Assembly: GCF_000715075.1 (NCBI RefSeq)
Contig: NC_134093.1
Span: 101,230,826-101,294,825 of the forward strand
Source: Nicotiana tabacum
Taxonomy: Eukaryota > Streptophyta > Magnoliopsida > Solanales > Solanaceae
DNA length: 64,000 bases
Direction: 5' to 3'
This document shows, piece after piece, positions 1 to 11,599 of this stretch. Numbering within the stretch: the stretch's first letter is position 1; every line of letters begins with the position of its first letter. Under the pieces are notes generated by a model. It did no database searches. It was given only the letters and a program-made list of their open reading frames with translations, and was not told the DNA's origin. The position numbers and the translations under genes were made by a program.

Positions 1-23
1 TAAGGATTGTTCTTTTAATTTAA

Positions 24-541
24 TTCCGAATCTTTAGTAAATCAAACTCGACCACATCCGCGGGTCATAATACATATTGTGAAGCTGCTCGAGACCTTAA
101 GTCACTGAAAGTGGCGTTAATTTTTAAAACGACAAGTCATGTCGTTACAGTTTGTTTGATGACATGCTTTATACCTACCATCCTCAATGATGTGAAGGAA
201 ATACTTCATTGGTTGATAAAATACTTGATATTATATGTCTGCGGTCTCAAGCCATTTTACTGGACCTTCAAACAGATGTTAGTTTTGCAAGCGGCTATGA
301 ACAATTTTGAAGCTGCTTATAACACCCTTGAAAAGTTCAAGAAACTTGGCTTGGGGCCCACTATACAAATCTATAACGTAGTGCTTAGAAAACTTCTCTA
401 AGAAAACTTCCGGCTGAAACTGTATTGATGAAAATGGAAAATGACAATCTGCAGCTTAATGGTCGCACTTTCCGCTTGCGGATGTGCCATTGCACAAGTA
501 CAGATGATTTATTTGAGATATATGAACAAGTTAAAGAATAA
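24..541 (+). pseudogene. Decayed pentatricopeptide-repeat (PPR)-like gene fragment
   Basis: A reading frame open from about 24 to 401 ends in a stretch (from about 283) with the look of PPR helices: an alanine/asparagine-rich helix, then EAAYNTLEKFKKLGLGPT and a following IYNVVL helix. A second frame from 428 to 541 continues the style (MKMENDNLQLNGRTFRLRM, then DDLFEIYEQVKE). The two parts lie in different frames, so at least one frameshift separates them. No start codon or organelle-targeting peptide is evident and only one or two repeats remain, while functional PPR proteins usually have many. PPR proteins bind organellar RNA, but this copy cannot be functional. The family call rests on motif resemblance only; a different helical-repeat protein is possible. 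Confidence 0.4.
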
Positions 542-1970
542 ACCTGTCTTAACTGGAATTGTGTTTCTGGAATTCACGAGGAAATTTGCAAACTTGGGAT
601 ATCCTACACTTTTATTTTGTGCTTTTAGTCTCACAATCCTATCGGTGCATTTATTGATTTTAATAAATTTAGTTAAACATTTGTGCTTTTATAGTGTCTA
701 ATATACACACACACACCATGCGAAAAATGAGTGACACCTTACTTTTATTTTTCATATTTAACTGCACAAAATAATATTATTATTTATGTTGGTAAGGGTT
801 AATTCAAGTTAATAAGATGTAATACATTACCTTGGATCTTGTTGTAAAAAAATTTATTTGCTATATATGAAAATTTGAGTAGTTTGATTCAATGATTTAA
901 AATATTCTTATTGTTAATAAGTAGGCAGTGTTACTTAACTACTCTTGCCATCAAAGTGGAGCTAAAGGGATTTAAAATTTCGGCTCAAGTTTATAATTAG
1001 CGGCAAAGAAAATTTCAGTTATAAAAGTTTTGGTATGTAAATTATGATACTTTTAGAATTAGAATCTCTATTATTCGGTTCATGTGCAAGAGTTTCTTCA
1101 CTATTTTGAATGCTTTCAAGCTTTACATCTATGTAGAAATTTAGGGATTATGAATACATGAAGATTGTGGTAGTAATGTGATTATTAGAGGTAATATTTC
1201 TTGGAAAAGACTCTCGATATATTTCGTGTAACGTCACATACTATAAAATATTCAAAATCCTCTCTTAGTTGACTACCAATATTAGTCCCAAGAACAATAT
1301 ATACAGAAAAGACAAATGAAAAGAAAGAGAAATATTTATCATTGAGAAAATTTATATTCTTACCAACTTTGAATTTTGTTCCACAAAAACAATGAAAAAA
1401 GACTTGTGCCTGCTTTTGACCGAAGAAAGTAAAAAAATTATCATGAACACTTTTCAAAACTTGACGAAGAAGACAAATTAAGAAAGTAAAATAATGTGGG
1501 TGTACTTGTTCTCGTATAAGTGTGGAAAGAAATCTATCCTAAAAAGGTTATTATCTTTACCAAAAATGACTATCCTAAAATATGCTAACGGTACATTAAT
1601 GATGAAGCCAACGTTCTTTTTCATTTTTCGTAAATCAATTGTACTTTTTACAATACATAGTCAATTTTCTTTAAAAAAAATTAAATACATTATATAATAC
1701 GAAAAAGTAGGGCCTCCAAATTTATGGGGCCTAAAGCCCTTGCCTTACGAGCTTTGGGCTTCAGCCGACTCTGCAATAATATTTAGGAATTTTTACCTTT
1801 CTATACACTATTTGAAACTTTATTATCTTCTCTACTCAAATTTCAATCTAATTAAATACAAATTTACCAATTATGTATATTTTTAAGAATTAAATGAGTA
1901 TCCCTTTATATTATGAATTAATTATTTTTCATCATTATTCTCTCTCCCTCCTGTGCTCTCTCTCTCCGCC
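542..1970. other. AT-rich intergenic DNA, no gene seen
   Basis: No convincing coding frame on either strand; short open frames here have no recognisable motifs. A patch near 1705-1775 contains GGGGCCTAAAGCCC-like and GGGCTTCAGCC-like words that look like the end of an old repeat, not identified. The final 50 bases (1930-1970) are CT-rich and form the target of the LTR element that follows. Confidence 0.6.
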
Positions 1971-2601
1971 TGTCACGACCCGAAATTCCCTCATTCGGAC
2001 CGTGATAGCGCCTAACATTTCATTTGCTAGGCAAACCAACGTTAGAATAATATTAACCAATTTTTTAAATAATTTTTTAATTATTAATAATCAAGGAAAC
2101 AAAAATGGAAGCAAAGTTTGAAATATAGTGAATAATCCATAAAAACAACGGTGTCTAAATACCATTCCAGAATTGGTGTCACAAGTACATGAGCTTCTAA
2201 AATAAATACAAATAAGGTCTGAATAAAATAAAGCTGTCTGGGAATAAACACACAGCAAAAGTAAAATAGACGAGGACTTCAGAACTGCGAACGCCATGCA
2301 GTTATACCTTAAGTCTCCTCTAGTAGCTGAAATCCGAGCAAGTCTAAGGTACATCGCTGGAACCAATTCCAAAATCTGCACAAGAAGTGCAGAGTGTAGT
2401 ATCAGTACAACCGACCCCATGTACTGGTAAGTGCTGCGCCTAACCTCGACGAAGTAGTGACGAGGCTAAGGCGGTTCACTTACATTAACCTGTACGTAAT
2501 ATTAGTAACAACAACAATAATAGAAATAAATCAGGTAATTCATTTATAATAACTGAAGATAACTCAACAGTCATAACCAATTATCATTTCCATTAATTAT
2601 G

Positions 2602-2974
2602 TTGCAGCGTGCAACCCGCTCTCAAAATATATTCACATTCAATTCTGTTGCAGCGTGCAACTCGCTCTCAATATAGACTTTTAAATAAGTCTGTTGCGGC
2701 GTGCAATCCGATCCCCCAATATTGACTTTTCAATAAGTCTATTGCGGCGTGCAATCCGATCCCCCAATATTGACTTTTCAATAAGTCTATTGCGGCGTGC
2801 AATCTGATCCCCCAATATTGACTTTTAATAAGTCTGTTGCGGCGTGCAACCCGATCCTCCAATATTAACTTTTTAACAAGTCTGTTGCGGCGTGCAACCC
2901 GATCCTCCAATATTAACTTTTAATAAGTCTGTTGCGGCGTGCAACCCGATCCTTCAATATTTCCATTTCAATCA
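2602..2974. repeat. 47/48-bp LTR minisatellite (array II, left copy)
   Basis: Six close tandem units begin at 2690, 2738, 2786, 2833, 2881 and 2928 (period 48/47), each with a GTTGCGGCGTGCAA core followed by a CCGATCC(C/T)CCAATATT tail. Two diverged units lie just left, from 2602 and 2646. A translated frame across it (2668-2910) shows a repeated peptide and is not a gene. Confidence 0.92.
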
Positions 2975-3308
2975 ATTCTTATAGAAGAAATTCCCCAATA
3001 AACGCAATAATTAATATAAAATCATAAGACAACAAGCATACAACAATTATAATTTAATTATGAAACAAATAATGATAATTAGCAATTTATTATAGAAATC
3101 AGGGAGGAAATAGGCAGTTTAATATTTAATATGCTAAATATAAAATAACAACTAAACACATAATTCAAATAGCATGTAACAATTAATACAGGAATTCAAG
3201 AATTAATATTTTGATAAAGAATAAGAGAGAAACAATTATTAGAATAATTAATTTATGATATAAAATAATTTATTATTTTTCAAGTAAGAAGGCAAATAAT
3301 TAATTTGA

Positions 3309-3344
3309 CGACGTATAGACACTCGTCACCTCGCCTATACGTCG
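3309..3344 (-). other. Conserved LTR stem-loop, element 1 left LTR
   Basis: Perfect 10-bp inverted repeat (CGACGTATAG / CTATACGTCG) enclosing a 16-nt loop that reads GCGAGGTGACGAGTGT on the sense strand. The same position in the other gypsy LTRs holds a hairpin with a different stem but a similar loop. A GAGGTAAGTG motif lies about 70 nt upstream in the sense direction (3411-3420). Confidence 0.7.
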
Positions 3345-3766
3345 TTCACATGCAATTCACATAACAAATAATTTAAGGGTTCTATTCTCCCAAGTCAAGA
3401 TTAACCGCGACACTTACCTCGCTTTGCGAATTCCAATCAATTATTCAACCGCAACTTTTTCTTTTAAATTTACCTCCTAAAGCTTCTAAACTATTCACAA
3501 ACAATTCGATATATTCAATGCGAATCATAGGAATTAATTTCATATGAATTTAAAAAATTTTCGGACAAAAATCTGAAATTCATTAAAATATTCAGCAATA
3601 GGACCTACATCTTAAATCCCGAAAAAACTCGCGAAATCCGAACACTCGTTCTGATACGAGTTCAACCATATCAAATTTGTCCAATTCCGATATCAAATGG
3701 ACCTTCAAATCTTAAATTTTCGTTTTTGGGAGATTTTATAAAAATCTGATTTTTCTTCCATAAATT

Positions 3767-3976
3767 TGGCCTTCGCGAACGCGATACACCCTACGCGAAC
3801 ACGAAGCTTTAACGCTTGGTGCCCGGCCAGGCCTCTCCTTCTACGCGAACGTGAACGCTTCCACGCGTTCGCGATGAACACTGCCCTCTTCCCTTCGTGA
3901 ACACGTCCCCCTCTTCGCGAACGCGAAGAGTAAATTTTACCTGCCTCCGGTTTCTTCTTCGCGAACGCGAAGAAGG
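3767..3976. repeat. CpG-rich palindromic repeat cluster (array I, left LTR)
   Basis: Repeated words of the type TTCGCGAACGCGA and CACGCGTTCGCG, many self-complementary, in an otherwise AT-rich LTR. It matches the larger cluster 11261-11599 in the other LTR; part has been lost here by deletion. Confidence 0.85.
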
Positions 3977-4715
3977 ATACCAGAAGCAGATTTCTGCAGT
4001 TTTTTCCAAGTCCAAAAATGGTCCGTTAACCACTCGAAATCAACCTGAGCCCTATAGTCTCCAAACCAAACATGCACCCAAGTCCTAAAACATCATACGA
4101 ACTTGCTCGCACGATCGAATCGCCAAAATAACACCTAGAACTACGAATCGGACACCAAATCAAAGAAAGTTTTCAAGAAAACTTTAAAACTTATATTTTT
4201 ACAATCGGACGTCCGAATCACGTAAAATCAACTCCGATTCTCACCAAATTCGGCAGACACATCATAAATATTATATTGGACCTATACCGTTCTTCAGAAT
4301 CAAAATACGGGTTAGGGACTAAATCAAAATACTGAGGTCAATAAATCCAGTATCAGTAATTTCTTAGAAATTATTAAGCTTTTAAGCTTTTAATGTTTTA
4401 TCAAAATTCCATAACTCGGGTTAGGGACCTCGGAATTCGATTCCGGGCATATGCTCAAGTACCAAATCACGATACGGACCTACCAGAATTTTTAAAACAC
4501 TGATCCGGGTTCGTTTGCTCAAAATATTGACCAAAGTCAACTTAGTTGAGTTTTAAAGCTCTATTTCCCATTTTAATCCATTTTTCACATAAAAACTTTT
4601 CTGAAAAATTGTATGAATTGTGCACGTAAGTCGAGGAATAATAAATGGTGCTTTTCAAGGTCTTAGAACATATAATTATTTATTAAATTTAAAGATGATA
4701 TTTTGGGTCATCACA

Positions 4716-4727
4716 TTCTCCACCTCT
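4716..4727 (-). other. Polypurine tract of element 1
   Basis: Minus-strand AGAGGTGGAGAA lies immediately 5' of the 3' LTR, where the plus-strand primer of reverse transcription is expected. The same 12-mer precedes the 3' LTR of element A (44574-44585). Confidence 0.85.
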
Positions 4728-4754
4728 AAAATAAACGTTCGTCCACGAACGGAG

Positions 4755-6790
4755 TTAGAAAGAAGTACCTGAGCTTTTGAATAAGTGTGGATATTTACTC
4801 CGCATGTCTGACTCGGACTCCCAGGTAGCTGCCTCTACTGGCTGACCTCTCCATTGCACCCGAACTGAAGGATAACTCTTTGACCTCAACTGTCGGACCT
4901 GCCGGGCTAGAATAGCCACCGGCTCCTCCTCGTAAGTCAAATCTTTGTCCAATTGGACTGAGCTGAAATCTAACACATGGGACAGATCATCATGACATTT
5001 TCGGAGCATAGACACATGGAACACCGGATGAACCGCTAATAACCTAGGTGGTAATGAAAGCCTGTAGGCTAATTCACTCACCCTTTCAAGAATTTCAAAG
5101 GGTCCGATATACCTAGGGCTCAACTTGCCCTTCTTTCCGAACCTCATTACACCTTTCATAGGTGAATGCAATATCACGAACTTTACGGTTGGCATAACTC
5201 TTTTGCCTAGACTGAGTTGTGCGAAGTCGATCCTGAATAATGTTGACATTATCCAAGGCATCCTGTACCAAATCGGTACCCAACAACCGAGCCTCTCCCG
5301 GCTCAAAGCAACGAACTGGCGATCGGCATCGCCTTCCGTATAATGCCTCATATGGAGCCATCTAAATGCTCGACTGGTAGCTATTATTATAAGCAAACTC
5401 CGCAAGTGGTAAGAAATGATCCCAAGAATCTCCAAAGTCTATAACACAAGCGCGGAGTATATCTTCCAATATCTGAATAGTGCTCCCTGACTGTCCGTCT
5501 GTCTGTGGATGAAATATTATACTCAACTCCACACGCGTGCCTGACTCACGCTGTACAGCCCTCCAGAAATGTGAGGTAAACTACGTACCTCTATCTGAAA
5601 TAATAGACACGGGCACACCGTGAAGGTGGACAATCTCACGAATGTAAATTTCAGCTAACCTCTCTGAAGAATAGGTAACTGCCACTTGAATGAAATGGAC
5701 TGACTTGGTCAACCTGTCCACAATGACCCAAACTACGTCAAATTTTCTCTGAGTCCGTGAGAGCCCAACAACAAAATTCATAGTGATACGCTCCCACTCC
5801 CACTCAGGAATTTCTAACTTCTGAAGCAAACCACTAGGTCTCTGATGCTCGTACTTAACTTGCTGATAATTCAGACACCGAGCTACATGTGCAACTATAT
5901 CTTTTTTCATTCTCCTCCACCAATAATGTTGCCGGAAATCTTGATACATTTTAGCGGTACCTGGATGAATAGAATACCTGGACCTGTGTGCCTCTTCAAG
6001 AATTAACTCACGAAGCCCATCCACATTATGCACACAAATACGGCCCTGCATTCGCAGAACTCTATCTTCCCCCACAGCAACCTGTTTGGCATCACCGTGC
6101 CGCACCGTGTCCTTAAGGATAAGTAAATGAGGATCATAATACTGCCTCTCTCTGATGCGCTCATATAAAGAAGATCGAGTGGTTGTGCAAGCTAGAACCC
6201 GACTGGGTTCTGAAACATCTAACCTCACGAACTGATTAGCCAAAGTCTGAACATCTGCAGCTAATGGCCTCTTACCAACCGGAATATACGCAAGACTGCC
6301 CATACTTACAGCCTTTCCACTCAAAGCATCGGCCACCACATTGGCCTTTCCGGGGTGATACAAAATGGTGATATCATAGTCTTTCAACAACTCCAACCAT
6401 CTTCTCGGCCTCAAATTAAGATCTTTTTTTATTTGAACAGATACTGAAGGCTACGATGATTAGTAAATACCTCGCACGAGACACCGTAGAGGTTATGCTT
6501 CCAAATCTTCAGCGCATGAACAATGGCTGCCAATTTTAAGTCATGAACATGATAATTCTTCTCGTGAACTTTCAACTGCCGTGATGTATATCCAATTACA
6601 TTGACATTTTGCATTAATACTGCACCAAGACCAATGTGAGATACGTCACAATATACCGTATACGATCCTCAACCTGTGGGTAATACCAATACTGGCGCCG
6701 TAGTTAAAGCGGTCTTGAGCTTCTGAAAGCTCAACTCACACTCGTCTGACCATCTGAATGGAACACCCTTCTGGGTCAATCTGGTCTTAA
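4755..6790 (-). pseudogene. Element 1 pol remnant: RT end, RNase H, integrase, chromodomain
   Basis: Read right to left: end of the RT connection (near 6780), RNase H pieces ([11 protein letters not shown] near 6430), the integrase zinc region with HPGTAKMYQDFRQHYWW and a downstream CxxxQ, the catalytic core, GPF motif ([14 protein letters not shown]) and a chromodomain ending in PHLF. Breaks: in-frame TAG in the integrase at about 5581 and another before MAPYEALYG; the catalytic Glu after HPQTDGQS reads Gly; about 32 bp missing near 5162 shifts the frame between integrase core and GPF motif. The frames 5581-6414 and 4755-5435 hold the longest readable parts, though the start of the latter is out of frame. 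In chromoviruses the integrase joins cDNA to target DNA and the chromodomain guides it to heterochromatin; this copy cannot do so. Confidence 0.9.
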
Positions 6791-7599
6791 TAGTTGTTCA
6801 TAATCAATTATAGAATCGTCAATTAACTTCATGTTAACAAAAATCTCATTTCAAATCTTCACAATACTAATAACGAGATGCGAGGCATGAAGACTTCATA
6901 ATTGTTTACCCGAATTAACGAGTCACATTTAATGCCACCTGGGCGGGTACCTACCTCGTAGGTTACAACTCAATATTACAACACGAATTTGGCAAGTATG
7001 CACGGAGAATTTCATACAAATATTTTAAAATAAGCCTAGCAGGCATGACTCCCTATTAGTACTATAGTATAAATTTAATTTCACAAGGGGGGATTTAAAC
7101 ACAAAGATTTTTATCACAAGGATCTCGTCCTTATATAACTTTCACCGCAGCTCGTAGCCCGGTTTAAACATATTATTTTATATTAAAATGCGAGGATCTC
7201 GTTCTCAGTTTTGAATCACAAGTAATATGCACATCGTGCCAATCGAAAATTTCCATTTTCTCCTTTTAAATAATTTCGGTTACACAAAATCACAACATAT
7301 AATGAACCCCACACCGGTAGGGCATATAATTCACAATTCGTAATTAATTAGCCGGAAATTACATCAAAACTTATTGATATGAGTAATAGAAAGCCACCTT
7401 TAGCCTCACGGCTCCTATTAATGACCAATATGGAATGATAGGTGTAGTTATCTCCATAGAATCTCCCAACATGAGTACACACATAAGTAGATTATAGAAT
7501 TACGAAGCTCATTCATAAATGGAGCACAATAGGAGGACTCGTCTCGATACTCAGAAGCAAATCAAGTTAAGGAAATTATTCCTTTATATTAAATCGAGG
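6791..7599 (-). other. Non-coding filler replacing protease and most of RT
   Basis: No coding frame is evident. The minus strand matches element B (about 31691-32490) nearly throughout, including the join into the RT remnant at the GACCCAGAAGGGTG site. It is therefore an inherited part of this subfamily rather than local debris. Its origin is unknown to me. Confidence 0.75.
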
Positions 7600-8440
7600 T
7601 CGCGCATGTAACGACACCATATGATGTATCGACCTCTGCCATACCATAAAACAATTGTATCAACGGCTGGGCCTCCACCTCTAAGACGCCTTCTACTCGC
7701 CTGTCCTCCACCTCTAACTGGTCGTGTGGGTGGTGTAGTAACTGCAATGGGGCACGTAGCCTGAGTGCTTTAGTGAAATATGTCTCTCCCTAGTCTGGGA
7801 CAATTTTCTCATGATGTGCCTAGTATCACCGCATTCATAACAACCCATTTGCGAGTTTGGATGCTCATACTGGGTCTGTGCCAGATAACTGGAATAACCA
7901 TTGTAGGACACTTATGTCAGTGGTGCATTAAAAGAACTTATTGGAGCACCTCGATTAATCCGATGTGTGAAATGGGCTAGCCGACTGCCCGAGCCCCCGC
8001 CATAATGATTTATACTCGCAGAGTAAAATCCACTGAATCCCCCAGAACCTCGAGACATCTTGGTCTCCTTAGTTTCCTTTTTCCTCACCCCGAACCCGTA
8101 TCTAATATCTTGGCAATTTCTACCACTAGTGGAAATGAAATATTAGCCTGTAGCTCCCCATTCATATAAAATTTTACGATCATAATTGAGTCCTTTAATG
8201 ATTATGTGGACTCGCTCTCTTGCTGTAGGAAGCAAAGTAGGAATATGACGGGCTAACTTATTGAACCTGATGGCATATTATGACACCGTCATGGTGACCT
8301 GATGTAATCATTCAAACCCTATGTGCCATGCATTACGGAGAGTAGGGGAAACAAACTCTTTCAAAAGTATTCCTGAGAACCGAGCCAAGTGGGGGTGTTG
8401 TATTGGTTGGTCTGCCCTCTTCATAGGCTTGCCACAGACA
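7600..8440 (-). pseudogene. Element 1 gag remnant with zinc knuckle
   Basis: The frame at 7714-7911 contains a CYECGDTRHIMRK knuckle (CxxCxxxxH; the final Cys reads Ser), as in Tekay-type gag. Further upstream in sense (about 8050-8400) the translated DNA resembles the gag middle: a YAIRFNKLARHIP-type stretch and a RERVHI..I.GLN stretch, in broken frames. Gag would form the nucleocapsid. There is no intact start or full-length frame. Element B keeps only the knuckle part of this region. Confidence 0.7.
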
Positions 8441-9351
8441 CCTGTGGAGAATTATCTCTCCCAAGGCTAATATCTTCTTTTGTTATGCTGACTCAACACT
8501 GTTGAGCTGACCCATTTCTTAACATACTCTTCGATTCTTCTTTGGGCTAAACTTGCCCCTTATTTATATAAAATGATCACAAAAGTAGAGCTCCATACAG
8601 ACAATTCTTAGTCCAGAATCTTGTCAACCACTGTACTTCCTCCTAAGCACCCCAAAATCCGCAACCGTGACGTCCACATTGAGTAGGCTTTCTGTAAATT
8701 TAATGTTGTTTTTCTAACTCCTTTGGTACTGAAGTATAAGATTATTTTGGAGGCGTACATACCGCAAGTCCCAACCTTATTCTCTACAAGATCTCGGGCC
8801 TTAAACACATGTAAATTTTGGGAGAACCTTTTAGTACCACATATATACATTTCAGGCCAAAACTGATATAACACATGACTCGCAATCCATTCATTGATAG
8901 TGGACTCCCCCACTAGGCACGAAGTCATAGTTCACCTCGTCCGATGGTCCACAATATTAACCTTCACAACTCGCATAAATCAACCAGATGCCAAGGTACG
9001 TTGCACCCCCCACATTATTCACTTGGTGATCTCCTTATACGTCCGCATATTCAGTCGGAATCACACGTTGAGGCAATATTTGAGCATCTCTAGCTCCCTC
9101 GTAGTTCATCTGCGGCATCACAAACCATCGACGCACAACTGATACCTAGAGCGCAATGTCATACACGAGTAGATACAAAGGAATGTGAGATATAGGTTTC
9201 AAGCAAGATCAATGTCGCACGATAAGGAATGAAAGAGGTGATATTATTCCTAAACTTCATAGCCTCTGAGAGATAAGTACAGACGTCTCCGTACCGATCC
9301 TTCAGACTCTACTAAGCCTGCTCGTGACTCGTGAGACCTATGTAACCTAGT
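8441..9351 (-). other. Element 1 leader / non-coding 5' internal region
   Basis: Lies between PBS and gag remnant. It aligns with 30311-31260 of element B on the opposite strand and has no intact ORF in either. The autonomous relative A diverges from it about 140 nt after the PBS, where A has its gag start. It may be retained non-coding RNA sequence or an old unrecognised insertion. Confidence 0.6.
9277..9294 (-). promoter_or_regulatory. Self-complementary leader motif (dimerisation-signal-like), element 1
   Basis: Sense GTACGGAGACGTCTGTAC: a GTAC/GTAC stem around a loop holding the 8-nt palindrome AGACGTCT. Exactly conserved in elements 2 and A, with one change in B, at about the same distance from the PBS. 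Confidence 0.5.
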
Positions 9352-9363
9352 GCTCTGATACCA
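9352..9363 (-). other. Primer-binding site for initiator tRNA-Met, element 1
   Basis: Sense TGGTATCAGAGC, complementary to the 3' end of plant tRNA-iMet, two bases inside the 5' LTR. Confidence 0.9.
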
Positions 9364-10089
9364 ACTGTCACGACCCGAAATTCCCTCCTTCGAACCGTGA
9401 TGGCGCCTAACATTTCACTTGCTAGGCAAGCCAATGTTAGAATAATATTAACCAATTTTTTAAACAATTTTTAAATTATTAATAATCAAAGAAACAAATG
9501 CGGAAGCAAAGTTTGAAATATAGTGAATAATCCATAAAAACAACGGTGTCTAAATACCATCCCAGAATTGGTGTCACAAGTACACGGGCTTCTAGAATAA
9601 ATACAATTAAAGGTCTTGAATAAAATAAAGCTGTCTGGGAATAAAAACACAACTAAAGTAAAATAGACGGGGACTTTAGAACTACGGACTCCATACAGTT
9701 ATACCTCAAATCTCCTCTGGTAGCTGAAATCCGAGCAAGTCTAAGGTACGTTGCTGAGACCAACTCCAATATCTGCACAAGAAGTGCAGAGTGTAGTATC
9801 AGTACAACCAACCCATGTACTGGTAAGTGTTGCGCCCAACCTCGACGAAGTAGTGATGAGGCTAAGGCGGTTCACTTACATTAACCTGTACGCAATATTA
9901 GTAACAACAACAATAATAGAAATAAATCAGGTAATTCATTTATAATAACTGAAGGCAACTCAGCAGTCATAACCAATTATCATTTCCATTAATTCTGTTG
10001 CAGCGTGCTACCCGCTCTCACAATATATTCACATTCAGTTATGTTATATATTTATTTCGATCAAGTATATATATAGTCCTTTAAATAAG

Positions 10090-10278
10090 TCTGTTGCGGC
10101 GTGCAATCCGATCCCCCAATATTGACTTTTAATAAGTCTGTTGCGGCATGCAACCCGATCCTCCAATATTAACTTTTTAATAAGTCTGTTGCGGCGTACA
10201 ACCCGATCCTCCAATGTTAACTTTTAATAAGTCTGCTGTGGCGTGCAACCCGATCCTCCAATATTTCCATTTCAATCA
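10090..10278. repeat. 47/48-bp LTR minisatellite (array II, right copy)
   Basis: Four tandem units from 10090, spaced 47-48 bp, with the same GTTGCGGCGTGCAA core as at 2690-2974. Copy number differs from the partner LTR (four against six), so units have been gained or lost since insertion. Confidence 0.9.
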
Positions 10279-10613
10279 ATTCTTATAGAAAAAATTCCCC
10301 AATAAATGCAACAATTAATATAAAATCATAAGATAACAAGTATACGACAATTCTAATTTAATTATGAAACAAACAATGACAATTAGCAATTTATTATAGA
10401 AATCAGGGAGGAAATAGGCAGTTTAATATTTATTATGCTAAATGTAAAATAACAATTAAAACACATAATTCAAATAGCATGTAACAATTAATGCAGGAAT
10501 TCAAGAATTAATATTTTGACAAAGAATAAGAGAGAAATAATTATTAGAATAATTAATTTATGATTAAAAATAATTTATTATTTTTCAAGTAAGCAGGCAA
10601 ACAATTAATTTGA

Positions 10614-10649
10614 CGACGTATAGACACTTGTCACCTCGCCTATACGTCG
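10614..10649 (-). other. Conserved LTR stem-loop, element 1 right LTR
   Basis: Perfect 10-bp arms CGACGTATAG / CTATACGTCG. The loop matches the left copy except one transition (CGTCACC context changed to TGTCACC on the plus strand). Confidence 0.7.
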
Positions 10650-11260
10650 TTCACATACAATTCACATAACAAATAATTTAAGGATTCTATTCCCTCAAGT
10701 CAAGGTTAACCCCAACACTTACCTTGCTTTGCGAATTCCAATCAATTATTCAACCACAGCTTTTTCTTTTAAATTTGCCTCCGAAAGCTTCAAAACTATT
10801 CACAAACAATTCGATATATTCAATACGAATCATATGAATTAATTCCATATGAATTTATAAATTTTCCGGATAAAAATCTGAAATTCATTAAAATATTCGG
10901 CAGTGGGACCCACGTCTCAAATCCCGGAAAAACTCATGAAATCCGAACACTCATTCCGATACGAGTTCAACCATACCAAATTTGTCCAATTCCGATATCA
11001 AATGGACCTTCAAATCTTAAATCTTCGTTTTTGGAAGATTTTATAAAACTCTGATTTTTCTTCCATAAATTCACGGATTCATGATATAAATGAGTATAAA
11101 ATCATGAAATATAATCAATATAGGATAAGGAACACTTGTCCCAATATTTTCCCGTAAATATCGCCCAAAAATAGCCTTACCCGAGCTCAAAAATGGGAAA
11201 GAATTGAAAATGGGTCGAAACCCCATTTCCAGAACTTAAGTTTTGTTTCTGGGATTATTA

Positions 11261-11599
11261 TCCTTCGCGAACGCGGTCAGTGCCTCGCGTTCGCGAAGCA
11301 CATTTTTGTGCTACCAAAACTTTGATCTTCGCAAACGTGAAGGCAATGTCGCGAACGCGAAGCTTTGCCAAATTTGGCCTTCGCGAACGCGATACACCCT
11401 ACGCGAACGCAAAGCTTTAACGCTTGGTGCCCGGCCAAGCCTCGCCTTCTACGCGAACGCGAGCGCTTCCACGCGTTCACGATGAACACTGCCCTCTTCC
11501 CTTCGTGAACGCGTCCCCCTCTTCGCAAAGAGTAAATTTCACCTGCCTCCAGTTTCTTCTTCGCGAACGCGAGCCACCTCTCGCGAACGCGAAGAAGGA
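11261..11599. repeat. CpG-rich palindromic repeat cluster (array I, right LTR)
   Basis: Around ten copies of CTTCGCGAACGCGA / ACGCGTTCGCG words separated by 15-30 bp. CpG density is far above the surrounding DNA. Open frames of 140 and 80 codons across it are by-products of low stop-codon content. Confidence 0.85.

Larger units (their letters stand above)
1971..4715 (-). repeat. Element 1, 3' LTR
   Basis: 2,745-bp LTR, colinear with 9366-12319. Relative to that copy it lacks about 303 bp (equivalent to roughly 11072-11374), with AAATT at both breakpoints, and carries more copies of the 48-bp minisatellite. The lost segment includes the region where a promoter TATA box would be expected. Confidence 0.92.

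Noticed and set aside
1705..1775. GGGGCCTAAAGCCC patch as a regulatory palindrome
   Set aside because: Isolated and imperfect; looks like the end of an old dispersed repeat and has no supporting context.
2668..2910. 80-codon minus-strand frame with repeated HAAIDLLKSQYWGI-type peptide
   Set aside because: It is a translation of the 48-bp LTR minisatellite; no conservation as protein and no start context.
9352..9363. GCTCTGATACCA as part of a tRNA gene
   Set aside because: Only the 3' tRNA end is present and it sits next to an LTR; it is a primer-binding site. No tRNA or rRNA gene was recognised in the window.
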